Assembly (NCBI GenBank): GCA_008360975.2
Contig: CM039194.1
Coordinates: forward strand, 8,170,426-8,234,425
Direction: 5' to 3'
Length of the DNA stretch: 64,000 bases
DNA from: Lichenostomus cassidix
Taxonomy: Eukaryota > Chordata > Aves > Passeriformes > Meliphagidae
Shown here: positions 1 through 13,860 of the stretch, piece by piece
Layout: each line of letters starts with the position of its first letter
Numbering within the stretch: position 1 is the first letter of the stretch
The notes under the pieces: model-generated
What the model was told of the DNA's origin: nothing
The model's input: the letters and a program-made list of their open reading frames with translations, nothing else
Databases searched by the model: none
Made by a program: the position numbers and the translations under genes

Positions 1-595
1 ATAAGCATCTGCCATGTCTTACATCCCCACAGCCTGCTTGTACATCCCATAGGGAGTGCACACATTTATAAAATTGGAAGCAGGAAGAAAATAAATTAGA
101 AAAAAATAAAAAAGACAAAAATCTTCACCAGGGAAACCTAGCTGATGTTTTTGATCCTTCAGTGATGCTTGGCCAGTCTGGGGGCACGTGTTTTGGCCAT
201 TTGCCTCCCTAATCGTTGCACTTTATGCCTTGTCTTCCCAAGATCACATCACACTCAATTCTGATACAGATCGTCCCTGGTTTATGATTAAAATAGTTCA
301 TTAATACTTTTCTTTTTAAAATTATATCTGGACCAGGAAACTGCCTACAGTGTATTCCCTCCATTTGATAGGAAATCATCCACAATCATGAGATGTTTTA
401 TCCTCCAAAGAAAATGCCTTCAGGCATTTCAACATTTCAGTCCCCAGCCTGTCATGCCAGGAGCTCAGCAATTGCTTCATCCTTTCCCACATGGAAGAGC
501 AGTTTAACTGTGAGGAGCAGTGTCATCCCAGCTCTATACTGACTATTTTAAAATGCCCCATTTCTGGAAACATTCAGGGCCAGGCTGAGTGGGGT

Positions 596-702
596 GCTGA
601 GCTACCTGGTCTGGTTGAAGATGGCCCTGCACATTGCAGGGGGTTTGGAATAGATGCACTTTAAAGGTCCCTTCCAACACAAATTATTATATGATTATAT
701 GA
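596..702 (+). repeat. CR1 LINE fragment
   Basis: ACCTGGTCTGGTTGAAGATG, a GCAGGGGGTTTGGA segment and TTTAAAGGTCCCTTCCAACA mark a sense CR1 3' end, eroded at its terminus. Confidence 0.8.
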
Positions 703-2182
703 AAACTCATCAATCACCTTATTTTTGGTAGAAAAAACTGATAGAGAACTGGACCCCAAATCCTCCCATAGCTCAGTCTGAACTTATAAACTTTGCCTTA
801 TAAACTCCTCAGCTTTCTGCTGGCCCCAGGCTTTGTTTACCATCCTCCACTCCCAGAAATTCCCACAGTCCTCTGGATTTTCCAGGATTGTTAGCAGTCA
901 TCCATGGTCACGCTACAGAGAGACTTAGGAGCTCAAAAAATAATTGCATCATGTCCTGCAGACTTGGCTATGGTTATTTTATTTAAATAGCTTCTATGAG
1001 GGGATTTTTTATGAAGATAACTCGTGTGTTTTGTTGACCAGATCTTCTACATACATCCTGGTTTACAGAGTCTTTGCTCCAAATTTCTGCAATCGATGAG
1101 TAATAACAGCTGAGCGTTTGTGGCAAAGGAAGAACCTCAAAAAGACAGCCCAGTTACAGAGGGTTACATGGTCAGCAAACAGGTTGTCCTCCAAAAACAC
1201 AAAATATCAGAGTCTGGCCCATTCTATATTCTGTAGTTGTACTTAAAAAAAAATCTCCCCAAAGCCTTAAACTTCAAAATGGAAGAGCATTTTAGCATTG
1301 AATTCATTAGCATTGAACCACTGTGACAGCTTTCACAATCTGTGAAACAACAAATTCCTTCCAAATAATGTACAAGTCTGTTCTAAGAAATCTGCAAAAG
1401 CCCTTTCTAGGAAATAGAGTATCTGGCAAGTTAGCTGTGTTGACCTATATTGGAGAGTGGAGTAGAGGAAGATTTATATAGTCATCAGTGGCAATTTCCT
1501 CAGCCCATGGGCTGTTTCTGTATGCTCAGAGGTGCCTGAAGGTGTCCAAAGTCCAAGAGGTTCTTTTTGTCATGGAGAACAGTGCTGGAAGTCATGGCAG
1601 GAGGAAGGATACCCTCTGTTCTGGCTCCAAACACAATTTAATGTTAATGAGATTTATTTAATTTCTCTGGATGGAGCATATTGCACTAACCTTCTTCTGT
1701 CAGTATAGTAAATACTGAAAAAATCCATATGTTTCAGGCCATAACCCAAGTTGCAAGCAAGCCCACATCCACAGCCCTTGCTGCTGCTCACTACAGGCAG
1801 TCACGTAGGGAAGAGTTTGATTTCTTCAGTAGTGAGGAGATTACTGGAAACCAGGTGGTGAAACATGGATGAATCAACTGCTGTACTGCAAAACACTGAA
1901 ATTACTCTCACACTCAGCTTCCCACTAAACTGAGCTGAAGATTTAATTATTTTTGTGATGCCCACTCTGGAGTGAGCTTGTGCAAAATGGTACATTTCTT
2001 CCATGCTCAGTAATCTTGATTTATTTACTCTTCCTCCAATTACTTATTTTGAAATGTGTATCTATTTGCAAACATATAATGCTTTTTCCTGGAACTATCA
2101 AGACCAGATATTGGGTGATCTTGATTAAATAATTATGTTAATTACATTTAATTAACCAGATCCCTGAGGGGATAAAGGAGTA

Positions 2183-2268
2183 GAATCATAGAATCGTGGA
2201 ATGGTTTGGGTTGGAAGGGACCTTAACCATCATCCCACTTCAAGCCCCCCTGCTGTGGGCAGGGAGCC
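2183..2268 (-). repeat. CR1 LINE fragment
   Basis: GAATCATAGAATCGTGGAAT followed by GGTTTGGGTTGGAAGGGACC is the reverse complement of the CR1 3' end with its terminal repeat. Confidence 0.88.
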
Positions 2269-5200
2269 ATGGGCAGAGTAAGGCAAATATTCATGTCAGA
2301 AAGTTAATTTATCTCACATAGGTTTTATTTCCAGTCTCCTGTGGAAGCTTTACACATGTTTTGTCATAAAAACCACAAATGCAGATAGGAAGTGCTTTCT
2401 TATGCCATTAGTAAACCCTTGGTGAGATCAAACGAGGGCATCAAAGATGCAATGGTATGATGAGAGCTTTAACTTCCAGCTCTGATGTACATGCAAATTC
2501 TTGCTGCTGTGAAATGCACCTCTGGAAAAGCTGCTCAGAGTCATGTGAAGGTTTCTAGATTTTAGGAGGGGTCCTGGGGTTTATCAGCCTGATGTGAAAA
2601 TGCAAAGATTGAGTTTCCTGATGGGCTACAGCCTAGTTGCTCCTTGTTTGCCATCCAAATGTCTACTGCATTCAGACATGTCCAGGCAGGTTCATTCAGT
2701 TACAACAAAAGCTCTAATATTAGGTGTGTTGGATGGATCAGTCTGGATCTTCCCAGAGGAAGTGTGTCCTCCTGTGTGATCCCATTGCTCCAGAACAGAG
2801 CCCAAAACAGGTGTTCTTTCTTCTTGTGCAATTTGCTCCATGTGCCCAAGAAATAACTCAAGACATTTTGTGATAATTTGTGCAGTGAATAGAAGAACTC
2901 ATTTATTATCTCTGCTTTTCCTGTTTGGGTTTTTTTTTTCCTTATTTTCAAACTCACAACGAATTTGGTGCATTTAGTAGTGGCTGTGAAAAAATGGGAT
3001 GTTAAATGGGGGATTAGATTTATAAATACTTTCATGACATCATCTTGAGATGGCTGCACCAGCACTATGGGAATGAGAGACTTTAGCAGTAAGGGAAGAA
3101 CACAAGCCAGAAACCGTCCATCCAGAAACACAAATCAGGGGAGGAGGTTCATGAAGCTGACCTGTCAGTAAAGAATGATTTCAGTACAGCATATTCAGGA
3201 TATTTTACATAAAAAAATGCAAAACAGAATTGAAAGTATTGATGAGAATCTGATGATCATCAAGCTACCGTCAACGATGAGGGTAAAAATCAGCCAATTT
3301 CCTTCCAAGCCCCCTCTGATGCATCAGGCAGCCTTGGGCACACTGGGACCCTGGTGGCAGTGGGAAGGACTGGAAACTTCTCTTCCCAGATGTGATGAGT
3401 TGGTGATGCTCAGAAGTCACGTGTTGGTTTCCATTTCAGAGGAAAAATGCCACCCATGCACAAAGATAAGCAAAAATTATTTTTTACAAGTAGTTATGAA
3501 TTTATATATGAGTATCTTCCATGAAAAGGACCTTCAAACCTCAAGAACAGAATTATCACCACAAAGCCACAGCTGTTGATAGGATCCTTGTAGCCAAGGG
3601 TTGTACCTGGGTATTTTTTACAGGGATAAAAATGACCTTGTAAAAGGTTTCACAAATCCGACTTCCTGTCTGGGTAATGAATCTTTTTACCACTTTTTAT
3701 ACCTTATTGCAAATTAAAACCAAGTTGAACACTGAGAAGCTTATCTTAAGGGTCTTTTACAAACTGAATTATTCTATAATTTCTTAGAGACAAAATCCTA
3801 AAATGTAGTTTGCTTATGTGACCATATATTAGTCTCCTTACATTGTGCTTTCAAACTTTCTTTAGTTATATTTTGCAATTTTTTTCCCATGAAAAATTTG
3901 TTGAATCTCTGTTTTGCTCAGGGTGGACCTCTCTTGGGTGGCAGTTCTTCTGAAACATTTCCAACTTTTAAGTTGTTGCTTTGCAAGCTTAAGAATCCTT
4001 CCAAGTAATTTTTTCCCATATAATTTTGGGGTTTCTTTTACCAAGTAAACCAAACCCCAAAATCCCAGGCAAAGTACCTTGCAGAGTCACAGTGACACCA
4101 GCATGTTTAGGAACTCAGTGAACTGCACTAGATAAGGCCACGGGGACTTCAAACCAAAAGTCATTTCATGTTCTCAGTTTTACTAAATATCGTTTTATAC
4201 TTGGTCCTATTTTTAGAACCTCCTGACATCTTCAAGATGAGTCAACATCCCAGTTAACATGGAAAGTATTGCCCTGGTGATGAAACATTGATAAGTCTGT
4301 TGCGAAAAGAAGATGACAGGTAACATATGAGGCTTCCCACAAAAGGGAAACGATGCATCTTTCGGAAGTGCACTAGGAGAGGGCGTCACCTCCAGCTTGG
4401 CAAAACCAGTGGGATCCAGTGTGGTGGAAAAATACCTGCGGCTGTGTGGGAGCTGGTGATGCACCCCGGCAACTTAGCGGCAAAAACGCCGAGAGTCAGA
4501 GGTTAAAGAGCCCAATATGGAGTTTGTGGAGCCAAATGTCTCAAGGAGCTTTGTGGCTCCCCAGCAGCTGCAAGAGACCCTGCTTGGAAGATTAATCACA
4601 TCCTTTGGAAGTTTCTGACGTCTCTAGATCTGGTGAGAGGAACATCAATGTTTAGAACTGCTGTGCTATTTTTAAACAAACAAGAAGAGCGACCAATAAT
4701 TTCTAACCCATTTCAAACAACCAGGATATTTTTATTCTCTGTGTCTCCCAGACTGCTTTCCCCACAGAGCTGTGGAGAGGGCAGCACACAGTCCATGCCC
4801 ATTGGTGTGCACTGAGCAGGATGGGGCCCATGACAGCATCCCCATGGCTGCAAGCAAACTGATGTGACAACACAGAAATGAGAAATTAAATATGTATCAA
4901 TGTCAGTTTATTCAGTTGAGGGAAAAAAAGAGGGACTTTTAAGGTTGCTGTGAGGATTTCAGTCTGTACTAAGTCTGAATACAGAGAAATAGCTTTCTAG
5001 ATCTCATTTGATTGTCTAATAAACTACTGCATTTCAGTACCTCTCACCCTTGGGAAAAGAGAAATAGGTTCTGGGAGTAAGTGTGCTATTTTAAAGCACC
5101 CAGCAGACAGTGCCTTTACCATCACTATCCAGAAGTGTCACAGGCAGCACAACATGCCTTTTGCTTCAGTGCTGCTGGCTGGCAGTTCCAGCTGCTATCG

Positions 5201-8200
5201 CTCTTCTCCTCTGGAAGGCAGAAGGAAACATTGCTCTCCAGGGAATGGCTTGACCTGTATCAGGAAAGGATCTTGAAGTCTCTTGTGTGCTTAAAGGCAG
5301 CTGCTTTAGCATTCAAGAGGTGTTTTCAAAGTACTGATGTAAATGGAAAATAAAAGCCTTCTGGAAAGCAGAGCACTTTGCTATGGAGAGCAACAAGGGC
5401 TTGCACTTGGCAGTGACCTGGGAGAGTTACCTTCTTCCCTCTAGGGTATAAAGAGCTTAGCTCAACAGAAGCATTCCTCATGTCGTTAAAAACGCCAGCT
5501 CATCCTCTGTTGTACCTACTTAGGTTATGTTTTCTGGGTGCATGTCAGTGCTTACCAACACTGAGGGGTTTGTGCCATCTTCTTGCCCAATCACGCATCT
5601 TTGTGAGATCCTACTATGGTGCCTCATACTCGGCTTCAGAGAGTACTTGGCATCACTCCACACCTTCTCAAATTTCCACCTCCTTTTCCAGAGGATATTA
5701 AGCAATTCAGTTCTTTTCTCCTGCTAATTCTGGCTTTAAATGTTGCTGCTGAAACATGGTCTTGTGAGCAATTAATTGTTTCATGCAATGGCTTTTCCCT
5801 TTGACTGAAGTGATCCAAAGCCCTCATCACTTTCATTTTATTTATGCCCCCTTTTTGCAGTCTTGCACCCATTAATTGCAACTGAGATTTGTTTCCATTA
5901 CATCCATTTTATTAAACCATACAGTGTATTTCACTCCCTTTCAAGAAATATTCTTTGATTCAAAATATTAATGAAAAATCTAGTGTTTAACAGCTACTTT
6001 TGCTGTTACCTTGGTAGACAGCAAGTTTTCCATGTGTGACAAACTCAGTGCTGATGCTTCTACAGTACTTCTAAAATACCTGCCACATTCAGGTTCAGTT
6101 CTGATATTCATACCTCTTTTAGCTTTGTTTTTAAACAGTTATCTAAATTCTTAACCTTGCTATTGTAAAAATTTCATGACCTACCAATTCTATCTTTTAA
6201 TTAACTCAGCACAAATAGGCAGCTGGCAGATGATCAGGGCAAAAAGGCAAATTACTGATAGACTGGGCTAAAGGGCTTTTTGTCTGCAACACAAATGCTC
6301 GTTTAAAAGATGCTCCCTTTGGGTACAAGCTAATAGAAAATCATGAATAAATTTGTGAGATGATAGATAGTAATAAGAAGTTATATAAAGGTATTTTAGC
6401 CTGCACTCTTAATGGGGCAATTTCTGCAGCTCTTTGACATCTGATGCTTTTACTGGAGTTGATTCTGTCCCTGTTGTCTGAATGAGCTTCTGACAGCAGA
6501 TGGCATCTTCCTCAAAACCAGGGATCCAAAAGGGATTGCTACAGGAGAAAACAAGGTAGGAAGCTCATTGCCCTGCTCTGCCAGTCTGCTGACACTGACA
6601 AGGTCACATTGTGGATCAATGACAAAATTTGGCCTTGAGTACTCTCTCCTCACACAGGCTGGTGAAGCAGAGTGCTTTATTGGAGCACTTACAGCTCGAA
6701 AGAGCCTGGATGCTTTTAAAATACTAGGATTGACACTTCACTGGCTCACCAGCAGAACAGTCGCTTTTCAGCCACTGCACAACCTCACTGCCCACACAAC
6801 TCTTCCCTGTGTACAGGGAAGCATCAGCTTCCCATTCAGCTGTCTCCAGACAAAATCTGTGTCAAAATTATTTAATATAAATAAGTTATCACTTAAAACT
6901 CCACCTAAAGTTGAGGAGTTCCTAGCTTTCGGATATGCTCAGGTCTTGGCTTTGTCCTTTACTTACCTTAGAGGTGTGGCTCATGAGCTGCAAGCTGAAC
7001 CACAATACCTGTATTTGTCCATTATCTAAACCCAAAGAGAAGAGCCTTTGTCTAGTGAAAGCACAAAGGTCATTACAGTGTATGTTTATATTTATATAGA
7101 GGTTGAAGCTTTACTTCCAGTCTGATGGAGGTCTAACATAATTTCCTGCAGCAGCATTAAGCTCTTCTGGGCACAGCATAAGTGTGACCAGAGCTTGCTC
7201 TGCTTTGTTGACAGATCCTTTTGGATTCTTTTGGATTCGAGCTGTGAGTATGTCCTCTAAGCCAGAAGAGGTTAAGCTGAATATCACTTATTTGCTTAAT
7301 GTGATTTCAGCATAGCTGGCACGATGGTTTATGGGATTAAATTACTTCTGTCCAACTCTGATATCTTCATTTGTTCCACAACAATCATAATAGAACTACT
7401 CATTTTCTCCTTTCGTACTGTCACGTAAGAAGAGTGGGTCTGGGATTTGGGTTTTTTCTCAAAACTCTCTTTTTGCTTTGTCTTTGCTGCTGGGGCAGCA
7501 GCAGAGCAGCAGTGGCACCTGTGCACTCCTTGCATAACAACACCAGAAGTAGTTCAGAGAGTTTATGGTTATGAACAGATGTAAACAGAAACCAAAATAA
7601 CAAACTAGGTCATTATACCATTTCTAATCTAATGCCTGTTGGTATTTCTGTATTCTCAAAATGAAATACTATATTTTCCTACTTTTTTTCATGGTCAATC
7701 AACTGAGTTTTCCTGTGAATATTTGAGTACAGGTTTTGTGTCTAGCCTTTTCCTTATAACCATGAAGATTTTGGCCTTAAGGTTATGGACTTCAGCTAAC
7801 AGTCATGCATAGGTGGAATTTTATGAAATTAATGAGACATACAAAAAATTTGCACTTGGTAAATTGCTTCAGAGTTCAAGAATTGTATTTTTCTGTGTGT
7901 ATATATGAGAAGTATTTACTGTGAAAGTTTAACAGATCAAAGACATTAATTAGTGCTATTACAGAATGCAGTGAGACCTTTGTTATGCCAAGTGTCTGGA
8001 GTCAAACATTAAGAGCGAGCTCTTGCAGCAGAAAGTTTTTAACTGTTGGAGTCCTGAGGGCTCTCATGGGCTTTGGTGGCCCTGACCAGCCTCACCTGGG
8101 CTCCTGCCCACACCCTTCCTGTGGGCACAGGAGACCATTTAAGTCCAGTCCCAAAAGCTTCTTCCTGCCCTGCATTCCAGAATGCTGGTCTCCAGCTCAG

Positions 8201-8735
8201 TCACAGCCATACAATGGCTGTACCCTTGCCATCAAGGTAAGATCACACTGACAGAAATGTAGTTTAAATGTGAGCTGCTAGCAAACCATCATGCTTTGCC
8301 AGCTGATATGAACAATATGAAAACTGGGAATGCTTTAAGCACCAATGTAGAGGTCAAAAGAACTCTTTCTGTTGGGTGGAGGGAATGTTTACCTTTGACT
8401 TCAAAGGGTTGATTTTGTCCATTCATTTAGCTCAAATATCTTTCTCTAAATCTTCAAGGTGAGGAAGGTATGGAGACCTGGTACCATGTAGCATGTTTGC
8501 ATAGCCTTCAGCAGCAATTGGAACCACTCTCTTGGCTATGAGATGCAAAACAGATTTATTGTAATGGTAGTCCTACCTCATCATCAGGATTTGGGCTGCC
8601 AGATAGCACTGATCTGTGTGCTGGCCCTCTGGTAAACAAATCCTGTGCCATCCCGAGCACCCTCATTGCCTCCAGCCCTCAGTCAGAGGGCCACAACCAT
8701 CTGTATGAGATGACCATTGGGAAGTATGGGGGGGG

Positions 8736-9049
8736 CTCATCCTGGAGAAAAGGCATCTCAGAGTGGACTTTTTCCCCTCTACAACTCCCTAAAAGGAGGT
8801 TGGAGCCAGTGGGGTTGGTCTTTTCTCCCCCAGAACAAGTAGCAGGACAACAGGAAACAGCGTCGAGTTGCTTAGATGGGTTATTAGGAAAAATTTCTTC
8901 AGGCACTGTCAGAGGCTGCCCAGGGCAGGGGTGAAGTCGCCATCCCAGCAGGGATTTAAAAGGCGTGTGGTTGTGGTGCTTGGGGACATGGCTGAGTGTT
9001 GGGCTTGATTAGCTCAAAGGCATTTACTAACCTAAACGGTTCTGTTAGT
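8736..9049 (+). repeat. CR1 LINE fragment
   Basis: CTCATCCTGGAGAAAAGGCA, GGTTATTAGGAAAAATTTCT, GAGGCTGCCCAGGGCAGGGG and ACTAACCTAAACGG follow the CR1 3' consensus order on the + strand, with small gaps. Confidence 0.8.
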
Positions 9050-11748
9050 CCAGGTGCAGGATGGACTTCATTATCTTCTCTTCCACAGGTAGAAAAAGAT
9101 AAAATGGGGGAAAAGGAGGCTGGTGATGAAGCAGAAGACAAGGAAGGAGCAACGGCATCTTCTGGGGTAACACATTAATAACTGTTGCTATCTCTAATAT
9201 TGGCAGTAATACGGAACACAGTGGGGAGTCCACCAGAACCGTCAGTGGTTTAATGGGGTAGAGAACGGGTTTGTTAATTAATTACGATAATTACTGCGCT
9301 GACGCTGTCCGTGGTGCTGGAGGTGTCGCCTGAGCCCTCGGGGACCAGCCGAGCCCTGGTCCCGGCCGCGATTGTGTCATTCTTGTTCTATTTGAGCACA
9401 CCCGAGCAGGTGAGCAGCCGCTGGGAAGGGCTCGAGCTTCCTGTGTGATGTCAGCCTTGGGAGGGGTCGGAATAGCTGAGGAAAAAGTGAAAGATGCCTG
9501 CAGGGCTAGACGGAAAAATAAATCTGTCTTCCTCAGGCATGTTTTTGCATTCCAGGTCTAAAAGAACTAGCTTAATGTTCATAAAGTGTACTGGAAAAGT
9601 ACCTACCTTGCCAACAGATACTTGCGATATTATTTGTCATAAATCTGTCAGCTGTAATTTTAGAAAGTTAAAGTTAAGAAACTAACTCAGCTGCGATCCC
9701 CAGGCAGCCAATTTAAATTCACTTTCGTCCAGAATGTAATAATACAGTAAAACAGCTATCTCAATGGCAGGAAAATCCACGATGAGAGAGTTCACACCCT
9801 TCCACTTCTGGGGAAATCCAACCATGAGATGGGAAACCACAGACTTTGCAAGTTTCACTGCTACCAAAAAGAATTTCTTCTAAATTGATGACTTGCCAAA
9901 ACCTTTTCACGCCCTTATGCTTGATAAATTGGGTGACTGTAGTGGATAAGGAATTGGCTGGATGGTCACACTCAAAGAGTTTTGGTAACAGTGGTGACTG
10001 GTTGGTCAGTCACCTCTGGGTTGAACTGAAATCCAAAGAAAAGATAATAGAGAGGACTCCTGGTGTAAATACAACCTTCAAAGAAAAGCAAATTGAAAAA
10101 ACACAGGTACAGAAAGCAAGGAGCTTTGAACGTTACCAAAGGGAAGGGGGGTTTCTGCTCACTAGCAAACAGACAGGGCTGTTTTGGAGCTGGGCGTGTT
10201 GTGGTTTGATATGAGACAAGCTCACTTGGCAATATAAAGCTCCAAAGAAACACTGAGATATGATGGAAACAATTCAAACATCTTTGTGATCAACACAAAA
10301 GGAAAGCTGAAATAGCTTCCTGAATAGGTATGATCTTTATTTAGCAGATTCTTGCATTGATTCCATCAATAAATGCTGAGTTTCACAAGGGAAGAATGAT
10401 CTTTTAAACATCATAATTCTGCAATGAAACAATAAAGGGAAGACAAGGTTATAATCATAAGAAACCAGAAGGGCAGACAGCGCTGCTACTGGAATGTGGG
10501 GGAGTGCTGAGTCACTCTGCATTAGGTGCTGCCATAGTAACTATTTACCAGCTGGTTGGGAATGAGGAGAGACTGCAAAATCTGAAATAAAAAGCATGTA
10601 AATCACAGCTTGAAATGCATTGCATATGCTTTTAAAAATATTTAACAAAATTGAATACTTCTGAAGGGTTTTTTATATCAGTAATACTTGGGGCAAGCAG
10701 ATTATATTGGACTCCTGAACAGACACATAAATGTATTCAAGCAAGAAATAAACTGATTACTTCCCTGCTAGGCTAATGTCATTGTACCTAATTGTGAGAA
10801 CAAGTAGGAACCTTTTTGTACTCACAGAGGGAGCAGTGCCTGATGTCTATAACCCAGCCCAGGCTGTGATGCAAACAGAAGATGGGGGTTCTGGTAGTAA
10901 CAGTTTCTGGGGTGAATTGGAAAACTTTGCATACTTTAGAGAGGTGTAAGCTCAGATGCCTTGGCCAGTTTTTTCCTGATGTTGCCCTCTGCTCTATTAG
11001 GAAGGTTACTGTTGGTGGTGGCTTAAATATCTTGATGGCTGAAGGTCCTCTGCAGGAGAGATAGCTCTGGTGCAGTAGCGATTTGGGGCACTTCTGTGAA
11101 TCATAATATTCGGGGTGGTTTCCTAGCATGGAAAATTTCAGCATCATTTTCACAGGTGTCTGTCACTACGACACCTCCAAAGGCAGAACATCCACTACTA
11201 TTATGCCAGTAAGTGAGAGCATTTAAACTGCTGTTGAGGTGTGGACAAATTCAGAAAAGTGTAGGTGGGCTTTTGATAATCAGTTTAGCCAAGTTTGCCT
11301 TGGACTGTAGTTACAGAGAAGGTTTTAAAGTCAAGAATTACAGAAAGGTTTATGAGAACTCTGCAAAGAGGCAGGAAACTTGTGGTGAAACACAGGAAGT
11401 CACTTGTCTTTTTTAATCTCTGTAGAGTGTGGAGGAGCTGCTGCAGGAGATGCTGAGGTCAGGAAAGCTCTGCTTTGCAGAGCATAGGCAGACACCTCAT
11501 GGCTCCCCAAAGCAAGGGCATGGAGGTCCAGGTGGGATTTGTTGTGCCAGTAGTCTTCACTCCCATGTTAGATGAATAAAAGGTGTTTCCAGGATTCATT
11601 GTGCTACTGCACGTGCAGATCTGTTTGCATAAATCTGCTTAGGGAAGTTTTGGGAGCTGGTACTCTTCAGCCAGTTTCCTCTGGTCCCTCAACTTCCCTA
11701 TGGAAGTATTATTTTTAAAGGCCCATCTCAAAGATCAAGAGATCCCAA

Positions 11749-11886
11749 GTCGTAGAACAATTTGGATTGGAAGGGACCTTTGAAGGCCATCTAATGCAAC
11801 CCCTCTGCTGTGAGCAGGGCCATCTTCAACTAGATCATATTGCTCAGAGCCCTGTCCCACCTGGCCTTGAATATCTCTAGGACAAT
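11749..11886 (-). repeat. CR1 LINE fragment
   Basis: GTAGAACAATTTGGATTGGA, CCCCTCTGCTGTGAGCAGGG and CCACCTGGCCTTGAATATCT match reverse-complement CR1, diverged. Confidence 0.82.
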
Positions 11887-13319
11887 TTGTTCTGTTGTAT
11901 CAGTTAGCTTCAGTATTGTGATTCCCAGCTAACAGAGATTTCAGGAGCCCAGAAGCAAGGCTCAATAAGTGACACTGGTGGTTCAGGGAGAAGTCTGGAC
12001 TTGCTTAGACATGGGAACTGTATGATCCAGGTAGCCTGCAAAAGATGAGACACTCTAACAGCCTTGCAACACAGAATTTGCCGCAGGGAATCAGGTAAAA
12101 ACTGGGGTAGAAATTGCTTTTCCTTCTCAAGAAAGTAGGCTGTAGAAATAGGCTACAAATGCTCTTAAGTAAAATAGATTGTGCAGTATTTAATGTATAA
12201 TCTATCTGACTCTTAAGCAAAATAGATGGCAGTAGAAATGGTTTTGCCAAGTCCTATTTTATAGCTGATTGATTTTATGGCACTTGAAGGTGTAGTTGAA
12301 GTCCCAACTGCTTCAGAGGCATTTATTGTGAGAATTGCAATCTGAGGAACCAGATACCGTTCTTTTTGATTCCCAGCTCACTTGTTAGAGTGCTTGATGA
12401 TGGTTTCCTGCCTTGAGATCATGAGTCTAAGAGGACAAATAGCCCTTGACTAAAATGGACACGATGATTTTATAACAGCTTTCAGGAGTGGGCAGTGGTG
12501 ACTCTAACACAAATTACATCAGGTTTAATCAGCTGCTGGGCTTCTGAACACAGGAAATTTTTTTAAGTCCTTCTCATATTGAATCAGAAGGAAACCACAT
12601 GGTGAAAAAATTTTGCCATGGAATGGAAATTCTTCATTTCCATCTGCTTCATTTTCACCTTTAAGAAAACCAGAAGCTTTTATTTCAAAGGAAATGTGTG
12701 CCCTGCACAGCTGTAAACATACCTGAATTGGTGCTAATTCCAAGCAAGGAATTTTATTGATGTATCTTGGCCCATGTTCCCAAAGAGTTAAACAGCTGCA
12801 TATCACAGCTTGGAGTAGGCAGTTCTGCCTGCTGTGCAGACCTGCCATGTTTAGTGACTCAAAAGGCTGGATAAAAAGACAGCATCTCTTCTCCCCTTTG
12901 GCACTCCCATCCTGTTTACCCCACTGGCACTGTGATTCCCAGAGGGATGCAAGATGTGTTCTCACCACTGGTGCAGCCCTGTTAACGCCTTCTTCTGCAA
13001 AGCCTTTCATGTACCATGGAGCCGAGAGATTAGTTTTTTTACAACTAGCTTGTTCAGGGAACAGTCACGAACACAAATCCACTCCTCTCTCCGTGTATTT
13101 AGTATCACACACAATTTGCCTCCTTTTTTTTTTTTCCCTTCAGTAGCCACGAGCTGTATGATGACAAGATGTCTAGAGGCAATGCCGAGCTGTCTCTGCT
13201 GATGAAGCGGGGTGTGTTTCAGCATCTCTGATTGTCTTTAGTACCATACCATTCTTGCAGGTCACCGGCCAGCAGCAATTTCCTCGGCCAAAGGTGAAAA
13301 TAAAGCCATAAAGGAGTAA

Positions 13320-13860
13320 GTTTCTCCCCCTCGCCTGCCTCCCCGCTCCCCCCGCCGCCGCTCGTGGGTCTGAGGGGGCAGGGATGCTCTGACGAGCACC
13401 CGCGCACCACCGGCAGCATAGCCCCTTTTAGGAGGGATCTGGAGGGCTCAGCAGCATGGGGAGAGGAGGAGGGTTGCTAAAAACACCGCCCTCCGCCGGG
13501 GGAGCGGCGGGGAGCGTGCGGGGCCCGGCGGGGCGCGGCGGGCCGGGCCGGCGGGGTGCGCAGTGAGCGCCGCAGTGCGCGGAGCGGGGCGCAGGGGCCG
13601 CGCCGCAGGGATGCTCGCCCCGCTCCTGGGCTCCGCGGGCTCCGGCTGGCTGCTGCTGGGTGAGTGCATCCCCCGACCCGCCTCGGCAGTGGGGGCTTGT
13701 CCTCCTCCCGCCCCGCTCCCTGTTTCCCCGCTCCCTTTCTCCGCAGCGGGCAGGGATCCCCTCCCCGCCCCGGCACGGTAGTACCAACCCGAACCTTTCG
13801 AGGCGGCCTCTGGGCCTGCGATCCGGCTCCCCATGGCCCGCCCTGCGCTGGGATAAAGGG
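13320..13860 (+). promoter_or_regulatory. ACSL6: CpG island and probable upstream ACSL6 promoter
   Basis: The stretch is strongly G+C rich and dense in CpG, unlike the AT-rich DNA on both sides, with runs such as GGGGCCCGGCGGGGCGCGGC just upstream of the first coding exon. No convincing TATA box is visible, which fits a dispersed CpG-island promoter. The transcription start cannot be placed from sequence alone. Reading frames open here on both strands, but that is expected where stop codons are scarce because of base composition. Confidence 0.75.
13611..13659 (+). CDS. ACSL6: ACSL6 coding exon 1, N-terminal extension (residues 1-16)
   Basis: This exon encodes MLAPLLGSAGSGWLLL and one base of codon 17, then a strong donor GGTGAGTG. 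Joined to exon 2 it gives a 25-residue hydrophobic leader before the internal Met26. The human long isoform has a leader of the same length and type (MLTFFLVSGGSLWLF then VEF), and the splice phase (one base carried over) agrees. The ATG has G at -3. The leader probably adds to the membrane anchor. The exon is short and G+C rich, so protein-trained gene finders could easily miss it. The assignment rests on length, phase and pattern matching, since only some residues are shared. Confidence 0.85.

Larger units (their letters stand above)
1..13319. other. Intergenic DNA upstream of ACSL6, no supported gene
   Basis: I see no exon chain, RNA gene or conserved protein motif in this region. It contains CR1 pieces near 0.6, 2.2, 8.7 and 11.7 kb and otherwise AT-rich unique sequence. 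Open frames of 60-160 codons on both strands look like chance frames. In mammals and chicken the 5' side of ACSL6 faces small cytokine genes (IL3, CSF2) on the opposite strand. Their exons are short and diverge fast, so I cannot exclude one here by eye. Confidence 0.6.

Noticed and set aside
6568..7029. A 153-codon + open frame upstream of ACSL6
   Set aside because: There are no known motifs, base composition is ordinary, and no promoter or splice context is visible; taken as a chance frame.
12525..13010. A 161-codon minus frame with a short segment vaguely like a cytokine C-terminus
   Set aside because: The resemblance covers only a few residues, no cysteine pattern or signal peptide fits, and no four-exon chain could be built.
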